From positions 32,462,194 to 32,526,193 of the forward strand of contig CP136069.1 in NCBI GenBank assembly GCA_032622095.1: 64,000 nucleotides of DNA, written 5' to 3'. The stretch is from Siphonodentalium dalli. Its lineage: Eukaryota; Mollusca; Scaphopoda; Gadilida; Siphonodentaliidae. Of the stretch, positions 1-14,800 are shown one piece after another. Under the pieces are notes generated by a model. The model was not told the DNA's origin. It did not search any database and saw only the letters and a program-made list of their open reading frames with translations. The position numbers and the translations under genes were made by a program. How positions within the stretch are numbered: position 1 is the first letter of the stretch; every line of letters begins with the position of its first letter.

Positions 1-1048
1 GCTACTCGTGAAAGAATTTTGTAAATCGGTTGAGAAATGGCCAAGTTATAACACATCGAAAAATGTACTAATAAAGTCCATGTGTAGAAAGTGCTTGTGC
101 CCAGATCTTCTCCTAGACGAAGCGCAACAGCTGGATTTGGTCTATGTGAGCGTCTTAAACATAGACAGAAGACCAAACCAGAAAATTTTGACAAAGGTCC
201 GCTCAAATTTGTCCGGGCTAGGGGAGGGGCAAAATTTGTCCTTTTTTTTTTGTCGCCGATTTGAACCAAAATGCTTGTGAAGTATCTATATGATGTACTG
301 AGTATCATTGTGAGTAAATTTTATAAATCGGTTGACAAATGTAGAAATTGTGGCCCTTCCTTTTGTTCAAGTTTACAGAAAATGCACTATGAATTTAAAT
401 TCCTTCAACCGATCGTCACGTGTTTGGTGTCATTCGATGGGGAATTTCTAGTACTTCAAAACGATTACCTACTTGCGGTATTATGACGATGGAGGCCAGA
501 GATATTCGAAAAGTATGTACTGAACAACATACATATTGGCCTACATAGTAGAATATCGCCACAATACCTTAACAGAACCCTGCTAAATATTAAAGGGGCA
601 TCAAATACGAACACAATGACGCACAAATTAGCTCGATATCACGAAAATTGGCCGAGATATGGCGAATTTTCTACCCGCGTCACCAAATTTCGAGGCATGG
701 GTGGGGGTCACACCAGAACGTTCAAACTGAATACAAAAATGTCAATAAACTATACTATAGACTTTCCAATCAATTCCGCGCGATTCCCTTATTATACTTC
801 CATATTTTAATATGGATGTATATTGTTATTCAATTTTTTATTTTTATTTTTCATTATTTATGCTACTTCTTCTTCTTCTTCTTAATATATTTTGTAACCC
901 TTATATCTCAGAAAGTTAAAAAGATAAATCATTGAAATTTGGTAGGTGTATGCACCTTGCCAAGTTACAACTGAATGAAACATTTAGGTTTATGTCCTAA
1001 CTTTCTTTCCAGCGTTATGGCCCTTAATCAAAATTTTTGGAAAATGTT

Positions 1049-1650
1049 TGTGCCCAGATCTTCTCCTATAAGAAGCCAAGCAGCTGAATTCGGGTTACGT
1101 GACCGTGTTAACTAACGAAAGGGCACGAATCTAGAAAATTTTCACCAAGGTCCAAATACAATTTGTCGACCTGGGGAGGGGTGCAAAATTTGTCAATTTT
1201 TTTTTTGTCACCGATTCCAACCATTTTTACTTTCGTGTATCTATACGACGTACTGATGCTACTCGTGAAAGAATTTTGTAAATCGGTTGAGAAATGGCCA
1301 AGTTATAACACATCGAAAAATGTACTAATAAAGTCCATGTGTAGAAAGTGCTTGTGCCCAGATCTTCTCCTAGACGAAGCGCAACAGCTGGATTTGGTCT
1401 ATGTGAGCGTCTTAAACATAGACAGAAGACCAAACCAGAAAATTTTGACAAAGGTCCGCTCAAATTTGTCCGGGCTAGGGGAGGGGCAAAATTTGTCCTT
1501 TTTTTTTTGTCGCCGATTTGAACCAAAATGCTTGTGAAGTATCTATATGATGTACTGAGTATCATTGTGAGTAAATTTTATAAATCGGTTGACAAATGTA
1601 GAAATTGTGGCCCTTCCTTTTGTTCAAGTTTACAGAAAATGCACTATGAA
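1049..1650 (+). repeat. Diverged internal ~300-bp duplication within the satellite unit (example copy)
   Basis: Two related half-segments lie about 302 bp apart. One begins at 1049 with 'gtgcccagatcttctccta' and the other at 1351 with the same 19 bases. The relationship continues through a T-run with 'gtcaccgattccaacc' versus 'gtcgccgatttgaacc', then 'gtatctatacgacgtactga' versus 'gtatctatatgatgtactga', then 'aaatcggttga'. The copies are clearly diverged between these blocks. The pair recurs in every full unit. The remaining ~650 bp of the unit has no clear second copy. I infer that a ~300-bp sequence duplicated and diverged before the 1257-bp unit was amplified. Confidence 0.85.
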
Positions 1651-4600
1651 TTTAAATTCCTTCAACCGATCGTCACGTGTTTGGTGTCATTCGATGGGGA
1701 ATTTCTAGTACTTCAAAACGATTACCTACTTGCGGTATTATGACGATGGAGGCCAGAGATATTCGAAAAGTATGTACTGAACAACATACATATTGGCCTA
1801 CATAGTAGAATATCGCCACAATACCTTAACAGAACCCTGCTAAATATTAAAGGGGCATCAAATACGAACACAATGACGCACAAATTAGCTCGATATCACG
1901 AAAATTGGCCGAGATATGGCGAATTTTCTACCCGCGTCACCAAATTTCGAGGCATGGGTGGGGGTCACACCAGAACGTTCAAACTGAATACAAAAATGTC
2001 AATAAACTATACTATAGACTTTCCAATCAATTCCGCGCGATTCCCTTATTATACTTCCATATTTTAATATGGATGTATATTGTTATTCAATTTTTTATTT
2101 TTATTTTTCATTATTTATGCTACTTCTTCTTCTTCTTCTTAATATATTTTGTAACCCTTATATCTCAGAAAGTTAAAAAGATAAATCATTGAAATTTGGT
2201 AGGTGTATGCACCTTGCCAAGTTACAACTGAATGAAACATTTAGGTTTATGTCCTAACTTTCTTTCCAGCGTTATGGCCCTTAATCAAAATTTTTGGAAA
2301 ATGTTTGTGCCCAGATCTTCTCCTATAAGAAGCCAAGCAGCTGAATTCGGGTTACGTGACCGTGTTAACTAACGAAAGGGCACGAATCGAGAAAATTTTC
2401 ACCAAGGTCCGAATACAATTTGTCGACCTGGGGAGGGGTGCAAAATTTGTCAAATTTTTTTTTGTCACCGATTCCAACCATTTTAACTTTCGTGTATCTA
2501 TACGACGTACTGATGCTACTCGTGAAAGAATTTTGTAAATCGGTTGAGAAATGGCCAAGTTATAACACATCGAAAAATGTACTAATAAAGTCCATGTGTA
2601 GAAAGTGCTTGTGCCCAGATCTTCTCCTAGACGAAGCGCAACAGCTGGATTTGGTCTATGTGAGCGTCTTAAACATAGACAGAAGACCAAACCAGAAAAT
2701 TTTGACAAAGGTCCGCTCAAATTTGTCCGGGCTAGGGGAGGGGCAAAATTTGTCCTTTTTTTTTTGTCGCCGATTTGAACCAAAATGCTTGTGAAGTATC
2801 TATATGATGTACTGAGTATCATTGTGAGTAAATTTTATGAATCGGTTGACAAATGTAGAAATTGTGGCCCCTTCCTTTTGTTCAAGTTTACAGAAAATGC
2901 ACTATGAATTTAAATTCCTTTAACCGATCGTCACGTGTTTGGTGTCATTCGATGGGGAATTTCTAGTACTTCAAAACGATTACCTACTTGCGGTATTATG
3001 ACGATGGAGGCCAGAGATATTCGAAAAGTATGTACTGAACAACATACATATTGGCCTACATAGTAGAATATCGCCACAATACCTTAACAGAACCCTGCTA
3101 AATATTAAAGGGGCATCAAATACGAACACAATGACGCACAAATTAGCTCGATATCACGAAAATTGGCCGAGATATGGCGAATTTTCTACCCGCGTCACCA
3201 AATTTCGAGGCATGGGTGGGGGTCACACCAGAACGTTCAAACTGAATACAAAAATGTCAATAAACTATACTATAGACTTTCCAATCAATTCCGCGCGATT
3301 CCCTTATTATACTTCCATATTTTAATATGGATGTATATTGTTATTCAATTTTTTATTTTTATTTTTCATTATTTATGCTACTTCTTCTTCTTCTTCTTAA
3401 TATATTTTGTAACCCTTATATCTCAGAAAGTTAAAAAGATAAATCATTGAAATTTGGTAGGTGTATGCACCTTGCCAAGTTACAACTGAATGAAACATTT
3501 AGGTTTATGTCCTAACTTTCTTTCCAGCGTTATGGCCCTTAATCAAAATTTTTGGAAAATGTTTGTGCCCAGATCTTCTCCTATAAGAAGCCAAGCAGCT
3601 GAATTCGGGTTACGTGACCGTGTTAACTAACGAAAGGGCACGAATCGAGAAAATTTTCACCAAGGTCCGAATACAATTTGTCGACCTGGGGAGGGGTGCA
3701 AAATTTGTCAAATTTTTTTTTGTCACCGATTCCAACCATTTTTACTTTCGTGTATCTATACGACGTACTGATGCTACTCGTGAAAGAATTTTGTAAATCG
3801 GTTGAGAAATGGCCAAGTTATAACACATCGAAAAATGTACTAATAAAGTCCATGTGTAGAAAGTGCTTGTGCCCAGATCTTCTCCTAGACGAAGCGCAAC
3901 AGCTGGATTTGGTCTATGTGAGCGTCTTAAACATAGACAGAAGACCAAACCAGAAAATTTTGACAAAGGTCCGCTCAAATTTGTCCGGGCTAGGGGAGGG
4001 GCAAAATTTGTCCTTTTTTTTTTGTCGCCGATTTGAACCAAAATGCTTGTGAAGTATCTATATGATGTACTGAGTATCATTGTGAGTAAATTTTATGAAT
4101 CGGTTGACAAATGTAGAAATTGTGGCCCCTTCCTTTTGTTCAAGTTTACAGAAAATGCACTATGAATTTAAATTCCTTTAACCGATCGTCACGTGTTTGG
4201 TGTCATTCGATGGGGAATTTCTAGTACTTCAAAACGATTACCTACTTGCGGTATTATGACGATGGAGGCCAGAGATATTCGAAAAGTATGTACTGAACAA
4301 CATACATATTGGCCTACATAGTAGAATATCGCCACAATACCTTAACAGAACCCTGCTAAATATTAAAGGGGCATCAAATACGAACACAATGACGCACAAA
4401 TTAGCTCGATATCACGAAAATTGGCCGAGATATGGCGAATTTTCTACCCGCGTCACCAAATTTCGAGGCATGGGTGGGGGTCACACCAGAACGTTCAAAC
4501 TGAATACAAAAATGTCAATAAACTATACTATAGACTTTCCAATCAATTCCGCGCGATTCCCTTATTATACTTCCATATTTTAATATGGATGTATATTGTT

Positions 4601-7600
4601 ATTCAATTTTTTATTTTTATTTTTCATTATTTATGCTACTTCTTCTTCTTCTTCTTAATATATTTTGTAACCCTTATATCTCAGAAAGTTAAAAAGATAA
4701 ATCATTGAAATTTGGTAGATATATGCACCTTGCCAAGTTACAACTGAATGAAACATTTAGGTTTATGTCCTAACTTTCTTTCCAGCGTTATGGCCCTTAA
4801 TCAAAAATTTTGGAAAATGTTTGTGCCCAGATCTTCTCCTATAAGAAGCCAAGCAGCTGAATTCGGGTTACGTGACCGTGTTAACTAACGAAAGGGCACG
4901 AATCTAGAAAATTTTCACCAAGGTCCAAATACAATTTGTCGACCTGGGGAGGGGTGCAAAATTTGTCAAATTTTTTTTTGTCACCGATTCCAACCATTTT
5001 TACTTTCGTGTATCTATACGACGTACTGATGCTACTCGTGAAAGAATTTTGTAAATCGGTTGAGAAATGGCCAAGTTATAACACATCGAAAAATGTACTA
5101 ATAAAGTCCATGTGTAGAAAGTGCTTGTGCCCAGATCTTCTCCTAGACGAAGCGCAACAGCTGGATTTGGTCTATGTGAGCGTCTTAAACATAGACAGAA
5201 GACCAAACCAGAAAATTTTGACAAAGGTCCGCTCAAATTTGTCCGGGCTAGGGGAGGGGCAAAATTTGTCCTTTTTTTTTGTCTCCGATTTGAACCAAAA
5301 TGCTTGTGAAGTATCTATATGATGTACTGAGTATCATTGTGAGTAAATTTTATGAATCGGTTGACAAATGTAGAAATTGTGGCCCCTTCCTTTTGTTCAA
5401 GTTTACAGAAAATGCACTATGAATTTAAATTCCTTCAACCGATCGTCACATGTTTGGTGTCATTCGATGGGGAATTTCTAGTACTTCAAAACGATTACCT
5501 ACTTGCGGTATTATGACGATGGAGGCCAGAGATATTCGAAAAGTATGTACTGAACAACATACATATTGGCCTACATAGTAGAATATCGCCACAATACCTT
5601 AACAGAACCCTGCTAAATATTAAAGGGGCATCAAATACGAACACAATGACGCACAAATTAGCTCGATATCACGAAAATTGGCCGAGATATGGCGAATTTT
5701 CTACCCGCGTCACCAGATTTCGAGGCATGGGTGGGGGTCACACCAGAACGTTCAAACTGAATACAAAAATGTCAATAAACTATACTATAGACTTTCCAAT
5801 CAATTCCGCGCGATTCCCTTATTATACTTCCATATTTTAATATGGATGTATATTGTTATTCAATTTTTTATTTTTATTTTTCATTATTTATGCTACTTCT
5901 TCTTCTTCTTCTTAATATATTTTGTAACCCTTATATCTCAGAAAGTTAAAAAGATAAATCATTGAAATTTGGTAGATATATGCACCTTGCCAAGTTACAA
6001 CTGAATGAAACATTTAGGTTTATGTCCTAACTTTCTTTCCAGCGTTATGGCCCTTAATCAAAATTTTTGGAAAATGTTTGTGCCCAGATCTTCTCCTATA
6101 AGAAGCCAAGCAGCTGAATTCGGGTTACGTGACCGTGTTAACTAACGAAAGGGCACGAATCGAGAAAATTTTCACCAAGGTCCGAATACAATTTGTCGAC
6201 CTGGGGAGGGGTGCAAAATTTGTCAAATTTTTTTTTGTCACCGATTCCAACCATTTTTACTTTCGTGTATCTATACGACGTACTGATGCTACTCGTGAAA
6301 GAATTTTGTAAATCGGTTGAGAAATGGCCAAGTTATAACACATCGAAAAATGTACTAATAAAGTCCATGTGTAGAAAGTGCTTGTGCCCAGATCTTCTCC
6401 TAGACGAAGCGCAACAGCTGGATTTGGTCTATGTGAGCGTCTTAAACATAGACAGAAGACCAAACCAGAAAATTTTGACAAAGGTCCGCTCAAATTTGTC
6501 CGGGCTAGGGGAGGGGCAAAATTTGTCCTTTTTTTTTGTCGCCGATTTGAACCAAAATGCTTGTGAAGTATCTATATGATGTACTGAGTATCATTGTGAG
6601 TAAATTTTATGAATCGGTTGACAAATGTAGAAATTGTGGCCCCTTCCTTTTGTTCAAGTTTACAGAAAATGCACTATGAATTTAAATTCCTTCAACCGAT
6701 CGTCACGTGTTTGGTGTCATTCGATGGGGAATTTCTAGTACTTCAAAACGATTACCTACTTGCGGTATTATGACGATGGAGGCCAGAGATATTCGAAAAG
6801 TATGTACTGAACAACATACATATTGGCCTACATAGTAGAATATCGCCACAATACCTTAACAGAACCCTGCTAAATATTAAAGGGGCATCAAATACGAACA
6901 CAATGACGCACAAATTAGCTCGATATCACGAAAATTGGCCGAGATATGGCGAATTTTCTACCCGCGTCACCAAATTTCGAGGCATGGGTGGGGGTCACAC
7001 CAGAACGTTCAAACTGAATACAAAAATGTCAATAAACTATACTATAGACTTTCCAATCAATTCCGCGCGATTCCCTTATTATACTTCCATATTTTAATAT
7101 GGATGTATATTGTTATTCAATTTTTTATTTTTATTTTTCATTATTTATGCTACTTCTTCTTCTTCTTCTTAATATATTTTGTAACCCTTATATCTCAGAA
7201 AGTTAAAAAGATAAATCATTGAAATTTGGTAGGTGTATGCACCTTGCCAAGTTACAACTGAATGAAACATTTAGGTTTATGTCCTAACTTTCTTTCCAGC
7301 GTTATGGCCCTTAATCAAAATTTTTGGAAAATGTTTGTGCCCAGATCTTCTCCTATAAGAAGCCAAGCAGCTGAATTCGGGTTACGTGACCGTGTTAACT
7401 AACGAAAGGGCACGAATCGAGAAAATTTTCACCAAGGTCCGAATACAATTTGTCGACCTGGGGAGGGGTGCAAAATTTGTCAAATTTTTTTTTGTCACCG
7501 ATTCCAACCATTTTAACTTTCGTGTATCTATACGACGTACTGATGCTACTCGTGAAAGAATTTTGTAAATCGGTTGAGAAATGGCCAAGTTATAACACAT

Positions 7601-8802
7601 CGAAAAATGTACTAATAAAGTCCATGTGTAGAAAGTGCTTGTGCCCAGATCTTCTCCTAGACGAAGCGCAACAGCTGGATTTGGTCTATGTGAGCGTCTT
7701 AAACATAGACAGAAGACCAAACCAGAAAATTTTGACAAAGGTCCGCTCAAATTTGTCCGGGCTAGGGGAGGGGCAAAATTTGTCCTTTTTTTTTTGTCGC
7801 CGATTTGAACCAAAATGCTTGTGAAGTATCTATATGATGTACTGAGTATCATTGTGAGTAAATTTTATGAATCGGTTGACAAATGTAGAAATTGTGGCCC
7901 CTTCCTTTTGTTCAAGTTTACAGAAAATGCACTATGAATTTAAATTCCTTTAACCGATCGTCACGTGTTTGGTGTCATTCGATGGGGAATTTCTAGTACT
8001 TCAAAACGATTACCTACTTGCGGTATTATGACGATGGAGGCCAGAGATATTCGAAAAGTATGTACTGAACAACATACATATTGGCCTACATAGTAGAATA
8101 TCGCCACAATACCTTAACAGAACCCTGCTAAATATTAAAGGGGCATCAAATACGAACACAATGACGCACAAATTAGCTCGATATCACGAAAATTGGCCGA
8201 GATATGGCGAATTTTCTACCCGCGTCACCAAATTTCGAGGCATGGGTGGGGGTCACACCAGAACGTTCAAACTGAATACAAAAATGTCAATAAACTATAC
8301 TATAGACTTTCCAATCAATTCCGCGCGATTCCCTTATTATACTTCCATATTTTAATATGGATGTATATTGTTATTCAATTTTTTATTTTTATTTTTCATT
8401 ATTTATGCTACTTCTTCTTCTTCTTCTTAATATATTTTGTAACCCTTATATCTCAGAAAGTTAAAAAGATAAATCATTGAAATTTGGTAGATATATGCAC
8501 CTTGCCAAGTTACAACTGAATGAAACATTTAGGTTTATGTCCTAACTTTCTTTCCAGCGTTATGGCCCTTAATCAAAAATTTTGGAAAATGTTTGTGCCC
8601 AGATCTTCTCCTATAAGAAGCCAAGCAGCTGAATTCGGGTTACGTGACCGTGTTAACTAACGAAAGGGCACGAATCTAGAAAATTTTCACCAAGGTCCAA
8701 ATACAATTTGTCGACCTGGGGAGGGGTGCAAAATTTGTCAAATTTTTTTTTGTCACCGATTCCAACCATTTTTACTTTCGTGTATCTATACGACGTACTG
8801 AT

Positions 8803-11800
8803 GCTACTCGTGAAAGAATTTTGTAAATCGGTTGAGAAATGGCCAAGTTATAACACATCGAAAAATGTACTAATAAAGTCCATGTGTAGAAAGTGCTTGT
8901 GCCCAGATCTTCTCCTAGACGAAGCGCAACAGCTGGATTTGGTCTATGTGAGCGTCTTAAACATAGACAGAAGACCAAACCAGAAAATTTTGACAAAGGT
9001 CCGCTCAAATTTGTCCGGGCTAGGGGAGGGGCAAAATTTGTCCTTTTTTTTTGTCTCCGATTTGAACCAAAATGCTTGTGAAGTATCTATATGATGTACT
9101 GAGTATCATTGTGAGTAAATTTTATGAATCGGTTGACAAATGTAGAAATTGTGGCCCCTTCCTTTTGTTCAAGTTTACAGAAAATGCACTATGAATTTAA
9201 ATTCCTTCAACCGATCGTCACATGTTTGGTGTCATTCGATGGGGAATTTCTAGTACTTCAAAACGATTACCTACTTGCGGTATTATGACGATGGAGGCCA
9301 GAGATATTCGAAAAGTATGTACTGAACAACATACATATTGGCCTACATAGTAGAATATCGCCACAATACCTTAACAGAACCCTGCTAAATATTAAAGGGG
9401 CATCAAATACGAACACAATGACGCACAAATTAGCTCGATATCACGAAAATTGGCCGAGATATGGCGAATTTTCTACCCGCGTCACCAAATTTCGAGGCAT
9501 GGGTGGGGGTCACACCAGAACGTTCAAACTGAATACAAAAATGTCAATAAACTATACTATAGACTTTCCAATCAATTCCGCGCGATTCCCTTATTATACT
9601 TCCATATTTTAATATGGATGTATATTGTTATTCAATTTTTTATTTTTATTTTTCATTATTTATGCTACTTCTTCTTCTTCTTCTTAATATATTTTGTAAC
9701 CCTTATATCTCAGAAAGTTAAAAAGATAAATCATTGAAATTTGGTAGATATATGCACCTTGCCAAGTTACAACTGAATGAAACATTTAGGTTTATGTCCT
9801 AACTTTCTTTCCAGCGTTATGGCCCTTAATCAAAAATTTTGGAAAATGTTTGTGCCCAGATCTTCTCCTATAAGAAGCCAAGCAGCTGAATTCGGGTTAC
9901 GTGACCGTGTTAACTAACGAAAGGGCACGAATCTAGAAAATTTTCACCAAGGTCCAAATACAATTTGTCGACCTGGGGAGGGGTGCAAAATTTGTCAAAT
10001 TTTTTTTTGTCACCGATTCCAACCATTTTTACTTTCGTGTATCTATACGACGTACTGATGCTACTCGTGAAAGAATTTTGTAAATCGGTTGAGAAATGGC
10101 CAAGTTATAACACATCGAAAAATGTACTAATAAAGTCCATGTGTAGAAAGTGCTTGTGCCCAGATCTTCTCCTAGACGAAGCGCAACAGCTGGATTTGGT
10201 CTATGTGAGCGTCTTAAACATAGACAGAAGACCAAACCAGAAAATTTTGACAAAGGTCCGCTCAAATTTGTCCGGGCTAGGGGAGGGGCAAAATTTGTCC
10301 TTTTTTTTTGTCTCCGATTTGAACCAAAATGCTTGTGAAGTATCTATATGATGTACTGAGTATCATTGTGAGTAAATTTTATGAATCGGTTGACAAATGT
10401 AGAAATTGTGGCCCCTTCCTTTTGTTCAAGTTTACAGAAAATGCACTATGAATTTAAATTCCTTCAACCGATCGTCACATGTTTGGTGTCATTCGATGGG
10501 GAATTTCTAGTACTTCAAAACGATTACCTACTTGCGGTATTATGACGATGGAGGCCAGAGATATTCGAAAAGTATGTACTGAACAACATACATATTGGCC
10601 TACATAGTAGAATATCGCCACAATACCTTAACAGAACCCTGCTAAATATTAAAGGGGCATCAAATACGAACACAAAGACGCACAAATTAGCTCGATATCA
10701 CGAAAATTGGCCGAGATATGGCGAATTTTCTACCCGCGTCACCAAATTTCGAGGCATGGGTGGGGGTCACACCAGAACGTTCAAACTGAATACAAAAATG
10801 TCAATAAACTATACTATAGACTTTCCAATCAATTCCGCGCGATTCCCTTATTATACTTCCATATTTTAATATGGATGTATATTGTTATTCAATTTTTTAT
10901 TTTTATTTTTCATTATTTATGCTACTTCTTCTTCTTCTTCTTAATATATTTTGTAACCCTTATATCTCAGAAAGTTAAAAAGATAAATCATTGAAATTTG
11001 GTAGATATATGCACCTTGCCAAGTTACAACTGAATGAAACATTTAGGTTTATGTCCTAACTTTCTTTCCAGCGTTATGGCCCTTAATCAAAATTTTTGGA
11101 AAATGTTTGTGCCCAGATCTTCTCCTATAAGAAGCCAAGCAGCTGAATTCGGGTTACGTGACCGTGTTAACTAACGAAAGGGCACGAATCGAGAAAATTT
11201 TCACCAAGGTCCGAATACAATTTGTCGACCTGGGGAGGGGTGCAAAATTTGTCAAATTTTTTTTTGTCACCGATTCCAACCATTTTTACTTTCGTGTATC
11301 TATACGACGTACTGATGCTACTCGTGAAAGAATTTTGTAAATCGGTTGAGAAATGGCCAAGTTATAACACATCGAAAAATGTACTAATAAAGTCCATGTG
11401 TAGAAAGTGCTTGTGCCCAGATCTTCTCCTAGACGAAGCGCAACAGCTGGATTTGGTCTATGTGAGCGTCTTAAACATAGACAGAAGACCAAACCAGAAA
11501 ATTTTGACAAAGGTCCGCTCAAATTTGTCCGGGCTAGGGGAGGGGCAAAATTTGTCCTTTTTTTTTGTCTCCGATTTGAACCAAAATGCTTGTGAAGTAT
11601 CTATATGATGTACTGAGTATCATTGTGAGTAAATTTTATGAATCGGTTGACAAATGTAGAAATTGTGGCCCCTTCCTTTTGTTCAAGTTTACAGAAAATG
11701 CACTATGAATTTAAATTCCTTCAACCGATCGTCACATGTTTGGTGTCATTCGATGGGGAATTTCTAGTACTTCAAAACGATTACCTACTTGCGGTATTAT

Positions 11801-14800
11801 GACGATGGAGGCCAGAGATATTCGAAAAGTATGTACTGAACAACATACATATTGGCCTACATAGTAGAATATCGCCACAATACCTTAACAGAACCCTGCT
11901 AAATATTAAAGGGGCATCAAATACGAACACAATGACGCACAAATTAGCTCGATATCACGAAAATTGGCCGAGATATGGCGAATTTTCTACCCGCGTCACC
12001 AAATTTCGAGGCATGGGTGGGGGTCACACCAGAACGTTCAAACTGAATACAAAAATGTCAATAAACTATACTATAGACTTTCCAATCAATTCCGCGCGAT
12101 TCCCTTATTATACTTCCATATTTTAATATGGATGTATATTGTTATTCAATTTTTTATTTTTATTTTTCATTATTTATGCTACTTCTTCTTCTTCTTCTTA
12201 ATATATTTTGTAACCCTTATATCTCAGAAAGTTAAAAAGATAAATCATTGAAATTTGGTAGATATATGCACCTTGCCAAGTTACAACTGAATGAAACATT
12301 TAGGTTTATGTCCTAACTTTCTTTCCAGCGTTATGGCCCTTAATCAAAAATTTTGGAAAATGTTTGTGCCCAGATCTTCTCCTATAAGAAGCCAAGCAGC
12401 TGAATTCGGGTTACGTGACCGTGTTAACTAACGAAAGGGCACGAATCTAGAAAATTTTCACCAAGGTCCAAATACAATTTGTCGACCTGGGGAGGGGTGC
12501 AAAATTTGTCAAATTTTTTTTTGTCACCGATTCCAACCATTTTTACTTTCGTGTATCTATACGACGTACTGATGCTACTCGTGAAAGAATTTTGTAAATC
12601 GGTTGAGAAATGGCCAAGTTATAACACATCGAAAAATGTACTAATAAAGTCCATGTGTAGAAAGTGCTTGTGCCCAGATCTTCTCCTAGACGAAGCGCAA
12701 CAGCTGGATTTGGTCTATGTGAGCGTCTTAAACATAGACAGAAGACCAAACCAGAAAATTTTGACAAAGGTCCGCTCAAATTTGTCCGGGCTAGGGGAGG
12801 GGCAAAATTTGTCCTTTTTTTTTGTCTCCGATTTGAACCAAAATGCTTGTGAAGTATCTATATGATGTACTGAGTATCATTGTGAGTAAATTTTATGAAT
12901 CGGTTGACAAATGTAGAAATTGTGGCCCCTTCCTTTTGTTCAAGTTTACAGAAAATGCACTATGAATTTAAATTCCTTCAACCGATCGTCACATGTTTGG
13001 TGTCATTCGATGGGGAATTTCTAGTACTTCAAAACGATTACCTACTTGCGGTATTATGACGATGGAGGCCAGAGATATTCGAAAAGTATGTACTGAACAA
13101 CATACATATTGGCCTACATAGTAGAATATCGCCACAATACCTTAACAGAACCCTGCTAAATATTAAAGGGGCATCAAATACGAACACAAAGACGCACAAA
13201 TTAGCTCGATATCACGAAAATTGGCCGAGATATGGCGAATTTTCTACCCGCGTCACCAAATTTCGAGGCATGGGTGGGGGTCACACCAGAACGTTCAAAC
13301 TGAATACAAAAATGTCAATAAACTATACTATAGACTTTCCAATCAATTCCGCGCGATTCCCTTATTATACTTCCATATTTTAATATGGATGTATATTGTT
13401 ATTCAATTTTTTATTTTTATTTTTCATTATTTATGCTACTTCTTCTTCTTCTTCTTAATATATTTTGTAACCCTTATATCTCAGAAAGTTAAAAAGATAA
13501 ATCATTGAAATTTGGTAGATATATGCACCTTGCCAAGTTACAACTGAATGAAACATTTAGGTTTATGTCCTAACTTTCTTTCCAGCGTTATGGCCCTTAA
13601 TCAAAATTTTTGGAAAATGTTTGTGCCCAGATCTTCTCCTATAAGAAGCCAAGCAGCTGAATTCGGGTTACGTGACCGTGTTAACTAACGAAAGGGCACG
13701 AATCGAGAAAATTTTCACCAAGGTCCGAATACAATTTGTCGACCTGGGGAGGGGTGCAAAATTTGTCAAATTTTTTTTTGTCACCGATTCCAACCATTTT
13801 TACTTTCGTGTATCTATACGACGTACTGATGCTACTCGTGAAAGAATTTTGTAAATCGGTTGAGAAATGGCCAAGTTATAACACATCGAAAAATGTACTA
13901 ATAAAGTCCATGTGTAGAAAGTGCTTGTGCCCAGATCTTCTCCTAGACGAAGCGCAACAGCTGGATTTGGTCTATGTGAGCGTCTTAAACATAGACAGAA
14001 GACCAAACCAGAAAATTTTGACAAAGGTCCGCTCAAATTTGTCCGGGCTAGGGGAGGGGCAAAATTTGTCCTTTTTTTTTGTCGCCGATTTGAACCAAAA
14101 TGCTTGTGAAGTATCTATATGATGTACTGAGTATCATTGTGAGTAAATTTTATGAATCGGTTGACAAATGTAGAAATTGTGGCCCCTTCCTTTTGTTCAA
14201 GTTTACAGAAAATGCACTATGAATTTAAATTCCTTCAACCGATCGTCACGTGTTTGGTGTCATTCGATGGGGAATTTCTAGTACTTCAAAACGATTACCT
14301 ACTTGCGGTATTATGACGATGGAGGCCAGAGATATTCGAAAAGTATGTACTGAACAACATACATATTGGCCTACATAGTAGAATATCGCCACAATACCTT
14401 AACAGAACCCTGCTAAATATTAAAGGGGCATCAAATACGAACACAATGACGCACAAATTAGCTCGATATCACGAAAATTGGCCGAGATATGGCGAATTTT
14501 CTACCCGCGTCACCAAATTTCGAGGCATGGGTGGGGGTCACACCAGAACGTTCAAACTGAATACAAAAATGTCAATAAACTATACTATAGACTTTCCAAT
14601 CAATTCCGCGCGATTCCCTTATTATACTTCCATATTTTAATATGGATGTATATTGTTATTCAATTTTTTATTTTTATTTTTCATTATTTATGCTACTTCT
14701 TCTTCTTCTTCTTAATATATTTTGTAACCCTTATATCTCAGAAAGTTAAAAAGATAAATCATTGAAATTTGGTAGATATATGCACCTTGCCAAGTTACAA

